Positions 32,238 to 40,703 of a stretch of DNA of 64,000 bases are shown one piece after another; within the stretch, counting starts at the first letter, position 1, and each line of letters begins with the position of its first letter. Position numbers and translations under genes: made by a program. A model generated the notes under the pieces. That model did no database searches. It saw only the letters and a list, made by a program, of their open reading frames with translations, and was not told where the DNA came from. The stretch covers positions 3,534,001 through 3,598,000 of the forward strand of contig NZ_CP047176.1 of the NCBI RefSeq assembly GCF_009834225.1, read 5' to 3'. Origin of the DNA: Rathayibacter sp. VKM Ac-2759. GTDB lineage: Bacteria > Actinomycetota > Actinomycetes > Actinomycetales > Microbacteriaceae.

Positions 32238-32927
32238 GTGACCCTCCCCAAGCTCGCCGAACCGACCCTCCTGGCCGACCAGGTGTACGCGACCCTGCAG
32301 GCGGCGATCTTCAGCGGAGAGCTGCCCGCCGGCGCCCGCCTGCGCATCCGGGACCTCGCCGAGCAGGTCGGCACCAGCGTGATGCCGGTGCGCGAGGCGA
32401 TCCGCCGCCTCGAGGAGGCGGGCCTCGCCGAGAGCGAGGCGCACAAGGGAGCGGTCGTCAAAGGGCTCAGCCTCGAGGAGCTGCTGCACGTCTACGGGGC
32501 GCGCCGGGCGCTCGAGATCGAGGCCGCGCGACTCGGGTCCCTGAGGGTCGGGGAGGCCGAGTGCGACCGGATGCAGGCGGAGTGGGAGCAGATGCGCACC
32601 GCGATCGCCGAGCACCGCGAGCTCGCGGTGCTCGATCACGACGAGGCACTGCTGTCGATCCTGTACGAGGCGTCCGGCAACCCGGTGCTCGTGCAGCTCA
32701 TCCGCAACCTGTGGCAGCGGTGCCGCGCCTACAAGATCGTGGGCGCCCGCGGCTGGCTCGACCGCCCGGAGGACGACACCCTGTGGCGCTACCAGGAGGC
32801 GATCATCGCCGCGGCCCGGGAGCACGACGCGGAGCGGGCCGGTGAGCTGACGCGCGAGTCGCTCGTCAATGCGACGGGCCGGATCGAGGCGCTCCTCGCC
32901 GAGCAGAGGGCGGTCCCGGCGGAGTGA
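32238..32927 (+). CDS. GntR-family (FCD) transcriptional regulator of the amine locus
   Basis: 229 residues. The winged HTH reads ADQVYATLQAAIFSGELPAGARL, then RDLAEQVGTSVMPVREAIRRLEEAGL. An FCD ligand-binding domain follows, with the metal-ligand Asp and His positions in the helical bundle (LDHDEALLSILYEASGN). Identical 14-bp sites lie 82 bp upstream and 37 bp downstream of the gene, each inside a promoter spacer, so the protein probably represses both flanking operons and releases on binding an amine-derived acid. It has its own leaderless promoter. Confidence 0.85.
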   Translation: MTLPKLAEPTLLADQVYATLQAAIFSGELPAGARLRIRDLAEQVGTSVMPVREAIRRLEEAGLAESEAHKGAVVKGLSLEELLHVYGARRALEIEAARLGSLRVGEAECDRMQAEWEQMRTAIAEHRELAVLDHDEALLSILYEASGNPVLVQLIRNLWQRCRAYKIVGARGWLDRPEDDTLWRYQEAIIAAAREHDAERAGELTRESLVNATGRIEALLAEQRAVPAE

Positions 32928-32957
32928 GCGGGCGGTCCGCTCCTGCACTCGGATCGC

Positions 32958-32986
32958 TTGTGAGATCTGTGATCACACCGTAGGGT
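32958..32986 (+). promoter_or_regulatory. promoter with GntR operator in the spacer (patD)
   Basis: TTGTGA (-35), a 17-bp spacer and TAGGGT (-10). The spacer starts with the same GATCTGTGATCACA (32964-32977) found in the oxidase promoter, at the same distance from both hexamers. Confidence 0.75.
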
Positions 32987-33038
32987 CCTGACCACACCTC
33001 CGTTGATGCACGGGCGTCCGTGCAGAGAGATCTGCGTC

Positions 33039-34526
33039 ATGACCGCTTTCACGCTCGCTCCAGCCGCCTCTGCGACCTCCGAGGGGAGGGACTTCCTCCC
33101 GCCCTACGGCCACTACGTCGACGGGGCCTTCGTCGACGGATCGGCGGCCGACCGCCTCCCGGTCGTCGACCCCGCCACGGCGGAGACGATCGCGGAGGTG
33201 CCCGCCGGCACCGCCGCCGACGTCGATCGCGCCGTGGCCGCCGCCCGCCGCGCCCAGCGCGAGTGGGGCAGGACCACGCCGCGCTCCCGCTCCGAGGTGC
33301 TGCACCGCATCGCCGACGTGATCGAGGACAACCGCGCCGCCTTCGCCGCGCTGGAGTCGCTCAACACCGGCAAGCCGGCGGCCGTCGCCGACGACGACAT
33401 CGACAGCGCGATCGACACCTTCCGCTTCATGGCGGGGGCGGCGCGCACGCTGACGTCGCTGGCGGGCGGGCAGTACGTCACCGGCAACACGTCGCTCATC
33501 CTGCGCGAGCCGGTCGGAGTGGTCGGCGTCGTCACGCCGTGGAACTACCCGCTGCTCATGGCGGCGTGGAAGATCGCCCCCATCCTCGCCGGAGGCAACT
33601 CGATCGTCCTCAAGCCGAGCGAGCAGACCCCGCTGACGACCCTGAAGCTCGCCGAGCTGGTCACCGGGATCCTGCCCGCGGGCGTGCTGAACGTCGTCGT
33701 CGGCCTCGGCCCGACCGTCGGGCGCCGCATCGCCGAGCACCCCGACATCGCGCTCGTCGCCCTCACCGGCAGCGTCGGCAGCGGCCGCGCCGTGGCGGAG
33801 GCGGCCGCGTCCACGCTCAAGCGCGTCCACCTCGAGCTCGGCGGGAAGGCGCCCGTGCTCGTGCTGCCGGACGCCGACCTCGCCGCCGTCGCGCGCGGTG
33901 TGCGGGCGGCGGGCTTCTGGAACTCCGGTCAGGAGTGCGGCGCCGCGTGCCGCGTGATCGTGCACGAGTCGGTCGCCGAGGCGCTGACCGCCGAGCTGAC
34001 CCGCGAGATCGGATCCCTCGTCGTCGGGCCTCCGGAGGCCGGCTCCGACGTCGAGATCGGACCTCTGATCTCGAAGGCCCACTACGAGCGCGTCCTCGGC
34101 TTCCTCGAGCGCGCCGAGGCGGCGGGCGCGACGATCGCGGTCGGCGGGCACACCTTCGACAGCCCCGGCTACTTCGTCGCGCCGACCCTGCTGACCGGCG
34201 TCGCGCCGGACTCCGAGATCGCGACGTCGGAGGCGTTCGGCCCGGTGGTCAGCGTCGAGACCTACTCGGACCTGCCCGAGGCGATCGAGCGCGCCAACGC
34301 GACTCCCTACGGCCTCGCCGCCTCCGTCTGGACGGCGGACGCGGCCGCGTCGCTGCAGATCCCGACCGAGCTCGACTTCGGCACGGTCTGGGTCAACGCC
34401 CACCTCGTGCTCGCCAACGAGGTCCCCTGGGGCGGCTTCAAGGGCTCCGGCTACGGCCGCGACCTCTCGCTCTACGCGCTCGACGACTTCACCCGCACGA
34501 AGCACGTCATGCTCAACCACGAGTAG
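33039..34526 (+). CDS. patD: gamma-aminobutyraldehyde dehydrogenase
   Basis: 495 residues of the ALDH superfamily. TPWNYPLLMAAWKIAP, KPSEQTPLTTLKLAE, the catalytic Glu in LELGGKAP, the catalytic Cys in NSGQECGAACRV, and the C-terminal SLYALDDFTRTKHVM closely follow E. coli PatD/YdcW. It should oxidise 4-aminobutanal from putrescine breakdown to GABA with NAD+. I chose ATG 33039 because it matches the family N-terminus; in-frame starts at 33003-33006 would add 11-12 unusual residues. Its promoter carries the GntR operator. Confidence 0.82.
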   Translation: MTAFTLAPAASATSEGRDFLPPYGHYVDGAFVDGSAADRLPVVDPATAETIAEVPAGTAADVDRAVAAARRAQREWGRTTPRSRSEVLHRIADVIEDNRAAFAALESLNTGKPAAVADDDIDSAIDTFRFMAGAARTLTSLAGGQYVTGNTSLILREPVGVVGVVTPWNYPLLMAAWKIAPILAGGNSIVLKPSEQTPLTTLKLAELVTGILPAGVLNVVVGLGPTVGRRIAEHPDIALVALTGSVGSGRAVAEAAASTLKRVHLELGGKAPVLVLPDADLAAVARGVRAAGFWNSGQECGAACRVIVHESVAEALTAELTREIGSLVVGPPEAGSDVEIGPLISKAHYERVLGFLERAEAAGATIAVGGHTFDSPGYFVAPTLLTGVAPDSEIATSEAFGPVVSVETYSDLPEAIERANATPYGLAASVWTADAAASLQIPTELDFGTVWVNAHLVLANEVPWGGFKGSGYGRDLSLYALDDFTRTKHVMLNHE

Positions 34527-34538
34527 GAGAGGCCGGGC

Positions 34539-34572
34539 GGGGAGGCCGCGGAACCCGATCGGCGGCCTCCCC
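34539..34572. terminator. bidirectional terminator between patD and the amine oxidase
   Basis: An 11-bp perfect stem (34539-34549 with 34562-34572) and 12-nt loop lie between two convergent genes that are 51 bp apart. Pyrimidine-rich CTCCCTCT follows on the plus strand. Confidence 0.75.
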
Positions 34573-34577
34573 TCCCT

Positions 34578-35900
34578 CTACGCGAGAGCGGCGATGATCT
34601 CCTGTGCGACGCGCTCCGCCTCGGCATAGGCGCCGTGCGTCCCCGCGGTCTCGGACGAGTAGTCGCCGGCGAAGTGCATCGTGCCGACGGGGGCCTGGAG
34701 CTGCGCGAGCACCGCGGTGCGGGCGGGCGTGAGCAGCGAGAAGCAGTGCTCCCACGACCGGATCCGCGCGCCGACGATCCGCCCGCGCAGCCCCGGAGCG
34801 ACCAGCAGGAACTGCTCGAGCCACTCCTCGAGCACACCGGAGCCGCTCACGTTCGCGCCCGGGACGTATCCCGAGCTGTTGCCGTAGCAGACGAACTGGG
34901 CGAGCCCCGTGCCGGCGCCCGGCTGCGGGTTGATCACGGCGTCGAAGGGCCGGCCCGGCGTGACCACGAACGCCCAGTCGTCGTACGGCACCTGCACGTC
35001 GGCCGCGACGTCGCTCGGGGCGAGGCCGCCCACGTCGGCGACGACGCCGAGCACGGTGGAGCCCGGTGTGCGCACGGTGTCGAGGGCCTCGCGCTTCCAC
35101 GCGGGCAGGTCGACGATGCCGGCGATGCGGGGGGACGGCGTCGACACCACGACGTGGGCGGCGGTGACCGCGGAGCCGTCCGCGACGTCGAGCCGCCACG
35201 AGCCCCCCGGGGCCTCGCGGACCGCCGTCACCGAGCTGCCGCGCCGGATCTCGGTGCGCTGCAGCCGGGCCGCGAGAGCGTCGGGGATCGTCTGGATGCC
35301 GCCGACGGCGACGAGCCGGTTGTTCTTCTCGTGCACGAGGTAGCTCGCGAAGTACCGCAGCGCGTAGGTCGCGCTCAGCTCCGACGGCCGCGCGACCGAT
35401 CCGCCGCGGATCGCGGCCTCGAGGATCTCCTGGACGTCGGCCGGCAGCCCGTCGAGGCGGTCCTGCGCGGAGGCGTCTCCGTAGCCGGCCTCCGACGGGC
35501 GCAGCTGCCCGTCGGCGGTGTTCGCGAAGTACTCCTGCCGCGCCCGCTCGAGGAACTCGGCGAGCGCCCGACGGGAGGCGGCGGGGAGCGGCAGCTCCGC
35601 GACCAGAGCGGCGTTGTCGCGGGCGACGACGGTGGTTCCGCCGACGTGGATCCCGAAGCTCGTGGGCTCGAACGGCACGAGCGGGATGCCGAGCTCGACG
35701 GCGAGGCGGTGCGACTGCGTCCCGCTGTAGACGAACATCGCCCCGAGATTGACCGCCTCGCCTCCGACGTCGACGGTCAGGGCGCGACCGCCCGTGCGCT
35801 CGGTCTCCTCGAGGACGACGACCGAGTGGCCGGCCTGCTCGAGGCGGTGGGCGGTGGCGAGGCCGGCCGGGCCTGCTCCGATGATGGCGACGTCGTGCAT
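34578..35900 (-). CDS. flavin amine oxidase-family FAD oxidoreductase
   Basis: 440 residues from ATG 35900, with GGAGGAG 5 nt upstream. The FAD fold AIIGAGPAGLATAHRLE, Glu of the second strand in VVLEETERTGGRA, VNLGAMFVYSG, and the C-terminal GTMHFAGDYSSETAGTHGAYAEAE are the amine oxidase superfamily blocks. It would oxidise an amine with O2 to an aldehyde, and patD next door could take up the product; the substrate is inferred. It lies back to back with the dual-HTH regulator. Confidence 0.78.
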   Translation of the reverse strand: MHDVAIIGAGPAGLATAHRLEQAGHSVVVLEETERTGGRALTVDVGGEAVNLGAMFVYSGTQSHRLAVELGIPLVPFEPTSFGIHVGGTTVVARDNAALVAELPLPAASRRALAEFLERARQEYFANTADGQLRPSEAGYGDASAQDRLDGLPADVQEILEAAIRGGSVARPSELSATYALRYFASYLVHEKNNRLVAVGGIQTIPDALAARLQRTEIRRGSSVTAVREAPGGSWRLDVADGSAVTAAHVVVSTPSPRIAGIVDLPAWKREALDTVRTPGSTVLGVVADVGGLAPSDVAADVQVPYDDWAFVVTPGRPFDAVINPQPGAGTGLAQFVCYGNSSGYVPGANVSGSGVLEEWLEQFLLVAPGLRGRIVGARIRSWEHCFSLLTPARTAVLAQLQAPVGTMHFAGDYSSETAGTHGAYAEAERVAQEIIAALA

Positions 35901-35965
35901 GGGGCTCCTCCGGGTCGAACGGAGCTCCATCCTCGGCGGCTCCGCGCTGCCGGAGAGCGCTACCC

Positions 35966-36018
35966 GGGAGGATCGACCGCTGGTGAGTCATCGAGTCGGT
36001 CGTGGGTACGATCCTCCC
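35966..36018. promoter_or_regulatory. spaced 10-bp inverted repeat and leaderless -10 box between amine oxidase and regulator
   Basis: GGGAGGATCG (35966-35975) and its exact reverse complement (36009-36018) have centres 43 bp apart, about four helical turns. The right arm overlaps TACGAT (36007-36012), a -10 box 7 nt before the regulator ATG. This suggests autoregulation by a looped dimer of dimers. Confidence 0.5.
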
Positions 36019-36019
36019 C

Positions 36020-37402
36020 ATGAGCTCCGGGGCAGAGAGGCGACGGCACGCCGTCCTGACCGCTCCGCTGTGGATGCCGTCGGCCGACTGGTCGAGCCGC
36101 TCGATCGCCGAGCGCCTCGGGGTGAGCCAGTCGTCCGTCTCGCGGACGTGGCGCGACGGCGGCGCGGACGACGGCGGCGCGGTGGAGCTGCGCGACCGCC
36201 TCTCCCTCCGGCCCCTGGCGCTCGCCGGCGCCCTGGTCTCGGCCCGCGGCTCGTGGCTCCTGCTCGCTCCGGCGTCGCTGCCGGCCCATCGCCCACCCGC
36301 TCCCCTCGGCGAGCGCAGCCGGCGCCGCCTCCGGGTCCTCCGCGCCGCCGACGCGGCACGGGCCGATCTCGACCTCCGGGCGGCGGCCGACGCGGCGACG
36401 GAGCGCTTCCGCGGGCTCGTCGAGCGGCTCGGCGCCGGATCGGAGTCGGCGCTCGTGATCGCCTCCGGCCCGCGCCTCCTGCCGGCCGGGGACGTCGACC
36501 GGGAGCTCGTGATCGCCGGGTGGGGCCGCCTGCCCGAGCTGCTCGCCGGCCTCGACGAGGCGGGCTGCGCCGACGCGCTCGCCGACCTCGAGTCGCGGGC
36601 GCGGCGCTGGTACCGGACCCGCGAGGGAGCGTTCCTGTGGACCCGGCAGGCGCCCCCTCCCGCCGAGGCCGGGGCCGCTCCGATCGGGTCCGCGGTCGCC
36701 CGCAGCGCGGCCGAGCGGCGCCTGGCGGATGCGATCGTGCACGCGCTGCGCTCGGGGATGATCGACGGGACCTTCACGAGGGGCGACGCGCTCTCGGAGC
36801 GCGCGCTCGCCGACCGTCTGCACTGCAGCCGCGCCCGCGTCCGCGCGGCCCTGGTGATGCTCGCCGACGAGGGGCTGGTCACCGCGAGCAGCGCGCAGTC
36901 GATGGTCGTGCGGCTCCCGACCACCTCGGACGTCGTCGAGACCTATGCGGCCCGTCGAGCACTCGGCGCGATCGCGCTCCGGGCGACGAGCACCTGGTCC
37001 GCCGGGAGCCGAGCGGCCGTGCACTCGGCACTGGCGGACCTCCGCGAGCGCGTCACCCAGGGAGACGTCGATCGCGCGCAGGACCTGGACCTGCGCTTCC
37101 AGCGGGTGCTCGCCGAGGCCTCCGGCCTCACCCGCATCCCGGCGATGCTCGAGGTCCTCTCGCAGCAGGTGACCATGTTCATCGCGGTGCTCGGGGTCGA
37201 CTACGCCTTCCCCGCGGCGCGCATCCTCGAGCAGGACACCGCGATGGTCGACGCACTGGAGCGGCGGGACACCGAGCGGGCGATCGCCCTCTGGCGGCTC
37301 AAGATGGACGAGGGGCTGGACTACATGATCGGCCAGCTCGACAGCGTCCGAGGGAGCCGTTCGGCCCCGGCTCCCGCCCCGCGATCGCACGGCGGATCCT
37401 GA
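36020..37402 (+). CDS. regulator with an N-terminal HTH and a C-terminal GntR/FCD module
   Basis: 460 residues, about twice the length of a normal GntR protein. An N-terminal HTH (about 26-46, SIAERLGVSQSSVSRTWR) is followed by an unfamiliar Arg/Ala-rich middle domain (about 60-215). The C-terminal half is a complete GntR-type winged helix (SERALADRLHCSRARVRAALVMLADEGLV) plus an FCD effector domain. It starts 7 nt after a TACGAT -10 box. It stands between the amine oxidase and the amino acid ABC operon and could control either. I know no named family with this order. Confidence 0.7.
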   Translation: MSSGAERRRHAVLTAPLWMPSADWSSRSIAERLGVSQSSVSRTWRDGGADDGGAVELRDRLSLRPLALAGALVSARGSWLLLAPASLPAHRPPAPLGERSRRRLRVLRAADAARADLDLRAAADAATERFRGLVERLGAGSESALVIASGPRLLPAGDVDRELVIAGWGRLPELLAGLDEAGCADALADLESRARRWYRTREGAFLWTRQAPPPAEAGAAPIGSAVARSAAERRLADAIVHALRSGMIDGTFTRGDALSERALADRLHCSRARVRAALVMLADEGLVTASSAQSMVVRLPTTSDVVETYAARRALGAIALRATSTWSAGSRAAVHSALADLRERVTQGDVDRAQDLDLRFQRVLAEASGLTRIPAMLEVLSQQVTMFIAVLGVDYAFPAARILEQDTAMVDALERRDTERAIALWRLKMDEGLDYMIGQLDSVRGSRSAPAPAPRSHGGS

Positions 37403-37405
37403 CCG

Positions 37406-37430
37406 CGGACCCTCCCGCAGGAGGCGTCCG
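37406..37430 (+). terminator. possible terminator after the dual-HTH regulator
   Basis: CGGA/TCCG plus CCTCC/GGAGG stems with a small internal loop sit right after the stop. There is no T-tract. Confidence 0.35.
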
Positions 37431-37457
37431 GCGACCGCCGGGCACCCTGTAACACGA

Positions 37458-37492
37458 TTGACTTCTCTTCGTAACGCTGGTATATCAGTTAC
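37458..37492 (+). promoter_or_regulatory. strong promoter with operator over the -10 (amino acid ABC operon)
   Basis: TTGACT (37458-37463), a 17-bp spacer and TATATC (37481-37486) make one of the best promoters in the window. The -10 lies inside CTGGTATATCAG (37477-37488), a near-perfect 12-bp palindrome of the kind bound by GntR/FCD proteins, with GTAAC and GTTAC further out. Confidence 0.75.
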
Positions 37493-37516
37493 CGGATAGA
37501 CATGTATCTCGATGGA

Positions 37517-37578
37517 GCCGCATCGTGCGGCCTCTGGAACAGCGAAGTTTCATCATCGAGCGCTTCTCCAGAGCGCTC
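37517..37578 (+). promoter_or_regulatory. two hairpins in the 5' leader of the amino acid ABC operon
   Basis: GCCGCA-TCG-TGCGGC (37517-37531) and GAGCGCT-N7-AGCGCTC (37558-37578) lie in the ~105-nt untranslated leader, the second 20 nt before the ATG at 37598. Confidence 0.45.
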
Positions 37579-37597
37579 CCTTCACGAAAGCGGAGAT

Positions 37598-38389
37598 ATG
37601 GTCTTCAGCCTCGGCACGCGCACCTCGCCCATCCCGCTCTCCGGCGGCGTCCGGGTCACGGGGCTCGGCAAGAGCTACGGCAGCCACCGCGTCCTCGCCG
37701 ATGTCGACCTCCACATGAAGGAGGGCGAGGTCGTCTCGATCATCGGCCCGTCGGGCGCGGGGAAGAGCACCTTCCTCCGCTGCCTGAACTATCTCGAGGA
37801 GCCGACGGAGGGCGAGATCGCCATCGGCGGCGCCCGTGTCGTCGCCGGAGGCAAGCGCCCCGACAAGGCGAGCCTCGACCACCTCCGCCGCGTGACCGGG
37901 ATGGTCTTCCAGAGCTTCAACCTGTTCCCGCACCTCACCGTGCTCGAGAACATCACCCTCCCCCAGCGCAAGGTGCTCGGCACCAGCAAGGAGAAGGCGC
38001 GGGAGGTGGCCGACTCCCTGCTCAAGCGGGTCGGCCTCCCCGAGAAGGCCGGGGAGTACCCGGCGCGGCTCTCGGGAGGCCAGCAGCAGCGGATCGCGAT
38101 CGCCCGCGCCCTCGCCCTCTCGCCGCGCGTGATGCTCTTCGACGAGCCGACCTCGGCCCTCGATCCGGAGATCGGCCTCGAGGTCCTCGCGGTCATGCGC
38201 GACCTCGCCGACGAGGGCATGACGATGCTCGTGGTCACGCACGAGATGCACTTCGCCCGCGACGTCTCCGACCGCATCATGGTCATGGGCGGCGGCGGCG
38301 TGCTCGAGATCGGCCCGAGCAAGCAGGTCATGTCCGATCCGTCGAACGAGCGCACGCGCCAGTTCCTCAAAGCGGTGCTGGACCGCTGA
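37598..38389 (+). CDS. polar amino acid ABC transporter ATP-binding protein
   Basis: 263 residues of the GlnQ/HisP type: Walker A GPSGAGKST, Q-loop FQSFNLFPHLTV, signature LSGGQQQRI, Walker B VMLFDEPTSALDPE and switch TTHEM-like VVTHEM. ATG 37598 fits the family N-terminus and has GGAG close by. The frame is open to an ATG at 37502, but that would add 32 odd residues that overlap the leader hairpins. First gene of a four-gene importer operon; it powers uptake of an amino acid-like solute. Confidence 0.85.
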   Translation: MVFSLGTRTSPIPLSGGVRVTGLGKSYGSHRVLADVDLHMKEGEVVSIIGPSGAGKSTFLRCLNYLEEPTEGEIAIGGARVVAGGKRPDKASLDHLRRVTGMVFQSFNLFPHLTVLENITLPQRKVLGTSKEKAREVADSLLKRVGLPEKAGEYPARLSGGQQQRIAIARALALSPRVMLFDEPTSALDPEIGLEVLAVMRDLADEGMTMLVVTHEMHFARDVSDRIMVMGGGGVLEIGPSKQVMSDPSNERTRQFLKAVLDR

Positions 38390-38393
38390 GCCG

Positions 38394-39041
38394 ATGAGCG
38401 TCGAACTGCTCCTCGCGATCGCCCAGGGCGTCGGCCTGACCCTGTACATCACCTTCGCCTCGCTCGTCATCGGCGGAGTGATCGGGCTCGGGCTGGTCGC
38501 CGCCACCCGCTCGCGCCTCGCCGTCGTGCGCGGCGTCGCGACGGGGTACATCAGCGTGGTCCGGGTCATCCCTCCGATCACCTGGCTCTTCATGATCTAC
38601 TTCGGCCTCCCGCAGTACTCCCTGCGGCTCTCGACCATCCAGGCCGCGATCATCGGGTTCTCGATCATCGCCTCGGCGTTCATGGCCGAGGTCTACCGCT
38701 CGGGCCTGCTCAGCATCCCGGACGGTCAGCGCGAGGCCGCCCACGCACTCGGGCTCAGCCCGCTCACCACGGTGCGCTACGTGGTCACGCCCCAGGCGTT
38801 CCGGGTCGCGCTGCCCGCGATCGCTACGTACGCGATCGGACTCCTCAAGGACTCCGCCCTCGCCTCGACGATCGGCGTGCACGAGATCACCTACTACGCG
38901 CAGCAGAGCGCACGGCAGACCCACGAGGGCCTCCTCGCCTTCACGACGGCGGGCCTGCTCTACATCCTCGTCAGCCTGATCCTCGCGGTGGTCTCCCGCC
39001 GGGTCGACTTCGCTCTGCGCCGGAAGATCGGGGTCGCCTGA
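38394..39041 (+). CDS. amino acid ABC transporter permease (first)
   Basis: 215 residues, about five membrane helices, HisM/GlnP family. The cytoplasmic EAA loop reads GQREAAHALGLSPLTTVRYVVTPQA, and RVIPPITWLFMIYFGLP is the conserved early segment. It starts 4 nt after the ATPase stop, and its stop overlaps the next ATG. It forms the membrane channel with the second permease. Confidence 0.87.
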   Translation: MSVELLLAIAQGVGLTLYITFASLVIGGVIGLGLVAATRSRLAVVRGVATGYISVVRVIPPITWLFMIYFGLPQYSLRLSTIQAAIIGFSIIASAFMAEVYRSGLLSIPDGQREAAHALGLSPLTTVRYVVTPQAFRVALPAIATYAIGLLKDSALASTIGVHEITYYAQQSARQTHEGLLAFTTAGLLYILVSLILAVVSRRVDFALRRKIGVA

Positions 39042-39703
39042 TGGACATGCTCACCGACTGGATCGGCTGGTTCCCGCGCCTGCTGCCCGGGCTGGGGGTG
39101 AGCCTCCAGCTCACCGGATCCGCCCTGCTGCTCGGCTTCCCGCTCGGCCTGCTGTTCGCGGTCATGGCGGCGTCGAAGCTCGCGGTGCTGCGCTGGATCT
39201 CGTTCGTGCTGGTCGAGATCGGCCGCGGACTGCCGGCCCTCGTGCTCCTCTACCTGCTCTACTTCAGCCTCCCCGACGTCGGGGTCACCCTCACCTCGCT
39301 CACGACGGCGATCGCGGCGATGACCTGGAACACCGGCTCGTACGCCTCCGAGTACTTCCGCGCCGGGATCGCGTCCGTCCCCCTCGGCCAGAAGGAGGCG
39401 GCGCTCACCTCGGGCCTGCGCGGCTGGACGGGCTTCCGGCTGATCATCCTGCCGCAGGCGCTGCGCATCTCGACCCCGCCCCTGGCGAGCCTGGCGGTGC
39501 TCGTGTTCCAGGCGAGCTCCCTCGCCTTCGTCATCGCGGTGCCCGAGCTCATGTCGAAGGCCTTCGAGATCGCCTCGATCACCTTCGAGTACCTCTCCAT
39601 CTACCTCCTCACCGCCGTGCTCTACGGGGTCCTGACGCTCGTGTTCCTCGCGCTCGTCCGCGTCCTCGAGTGGCGGCTCGGCCGGCACCTCCGCCGGAAC
39701 TGA
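39041..39703 (+). CDS. amino acid ABC transporter permease (second)
   Basis: 220 residues, about five membrane helices, with IGRGLPALVLLYLLYFSLP and the EAA loop GQKEAALTSGLRGWTGFRLIILPQA. It is a paralogue of the first permease and its ATG overlaps that gene's stop, so the two are coupled and assemble as a heterodimer. Confidence 0.87.
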   Translation: MDMLTDWIGWFPRLLPGLGVSLQLTGSALLLGFPLGLLFAVMAASKLAVLRWISFVLVEIGRGLPALVLLYLLYFSLPDVGVTLTSLTTAIAAMTWNTGSYASEYFRAGIASVPLGQKEAALTSGLRGWTGFRLIILPQALRISTPPLASLAVLVFQASSLAFVIAVPELMSKAFEIASITFEYLSIYLLTAVLYGVLTLVFLALVRVLEWRLGRHLRRN

Positions 39704-39779
39704 CCGGCGGTCCTGCACCCGCAGAGCCGCCGCCCCGCCACGACCACCACCCCTCCCTCTCCCGAACGAAGGAAGACCC

Positions 39780-40646
39780 ATGTCGATCGATACCCGATTC
39801 ACCACCCGCGTCCTCGGAGCGAGCGCCATCGCGCTCCTGAGCGTCTCGTCCCTCGTCGCGTGCTCCGCCGACTCCGGCAGCAGCGTGGCCGAGGACTGCA
39901 CGCCCGCTCACGAAGGACTGAGCACCATCACCGCCGGAGAGCTCACGATCGCGAGCTACGACTACGCCCCGGCGACCATCATCGACGGCGACGGCCTCAC
40001 GGGCATGGAGGGCGACCTCGTGACCGAGATCGCGGCGATGGAGTGCCTGAAGCTCACCGTGACCTCGTCGGGAGGCGCCGGCGCCGTGATCCCGTCGGTG
40101 CAGACCCAGCGGGCCGACCTGGGCTCGGGCAACTGGCTGCGCACGACGGAGCGCGCCGAGATCGTCTACATGAGCACCCCGCTCTGGCTCAACAACGAGG
40201 CCGTGGTCTCGACGTCGGGACTCACCTCGGACGACCTCGAGGGCAAGAAGGTGGGCTCGGTGGCGGGCAACCTCTACAACGAGAGCCTGGCCGCGTGGCT
40301 CGGCGACGACTTCACCGTCTACCAGGACGACGAGGCGATCTACAGCGACCTCGAGGCCGGGCGCATCGACGCGCTCGTCGCGTCCGAGACGTCGGCGATC
40401 GGCCGCTTCAAGTCCTCCCCCATCGAGGGCGCGACGGTGATCCCGGTGGAGCCCAACGAGCACGTGGCCGAGTGGTCGGCCGTCGGCCAGGTGATGTGGC
40501 CCTCCAGCCTCGAGAACGAGGCGTTCGGCAAGGCCATCGACGAGGACATCGAGAAGCTCCGCGAGGACGGCACCATCGCCGAGATCCTCGAGAAGTACGA
40601 CATCGACCCCTCGGTCGGCGAGCCCGGCGAGCCCACCGAGCTCTGA
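39780..40646 (+). CDS. amino acid ABC transporter substrate-binding lipoprotein
   Basis: 288 residues of binding-protein family 3. The lipoprotein signal ends SSLVAC with Cys28. The domain has TAGELTIASYDYAPATI near the start, GMEGDLVTEIAAMECLKL, GSVAGNLYNE and a C-terminal IEKLREDGTIAEILEKYDID. It lies 76 nt after the permeases and ends in a strong terminator. The ligand is not clear; position next to the sarcosine operon and similar operators suggest a methylated amine or amino acid such as sarcosine. Confidence 0.82.
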   Translation: MSIDTRFTTRVLGASAIALLSVSSLVACSADSGSSVAEDCTPAHEGLSTITAGELTIASYDYAPATIIDGDGLTGMEGDLVTEIAAMECLKLTVTSSGGAGAVIPSVQTQRADLGSGNWLRTTERAEIVYMSTPLWLNNEAVVSTSGLTSDDLEGKKVGSVAGNLYNESLAAWLGDDFTVYQDDEAIYSDLEAGRIDALVASETSAIGRFKSSPIEGATVIPVEPNEHVAEWSAVGQVMWPSSLENEAFGKAIDEDIEKLREDGTIAEILEKYDIDPSVGEPGEPTEL

Positions 40647-40651
40647 TCCAC

Positions 40652-40690
40652 CGCGCCGGCCCGGGCTCTGAACCCTCCCGGGCCGGCGCG
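40652..40690 (+). terminator. 14-bp GC stem terminator after the ABC operon
   Basis: Perfect 14-bp stem (40652-40665 with 40677-40690), 11-nt loop, starting 6 bases after the stop. No T-run follows. Confidence 0.75.
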
Positions 40691-40703
40691 TGCGGGCCCG
40701 TGG

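Noticed and set aside
37493..37597. Glycine riboswitch before the amino acid importer
   Set aside because: The tandem aptamer core is absent and the leader is too short; only two simple hairpins are seen.
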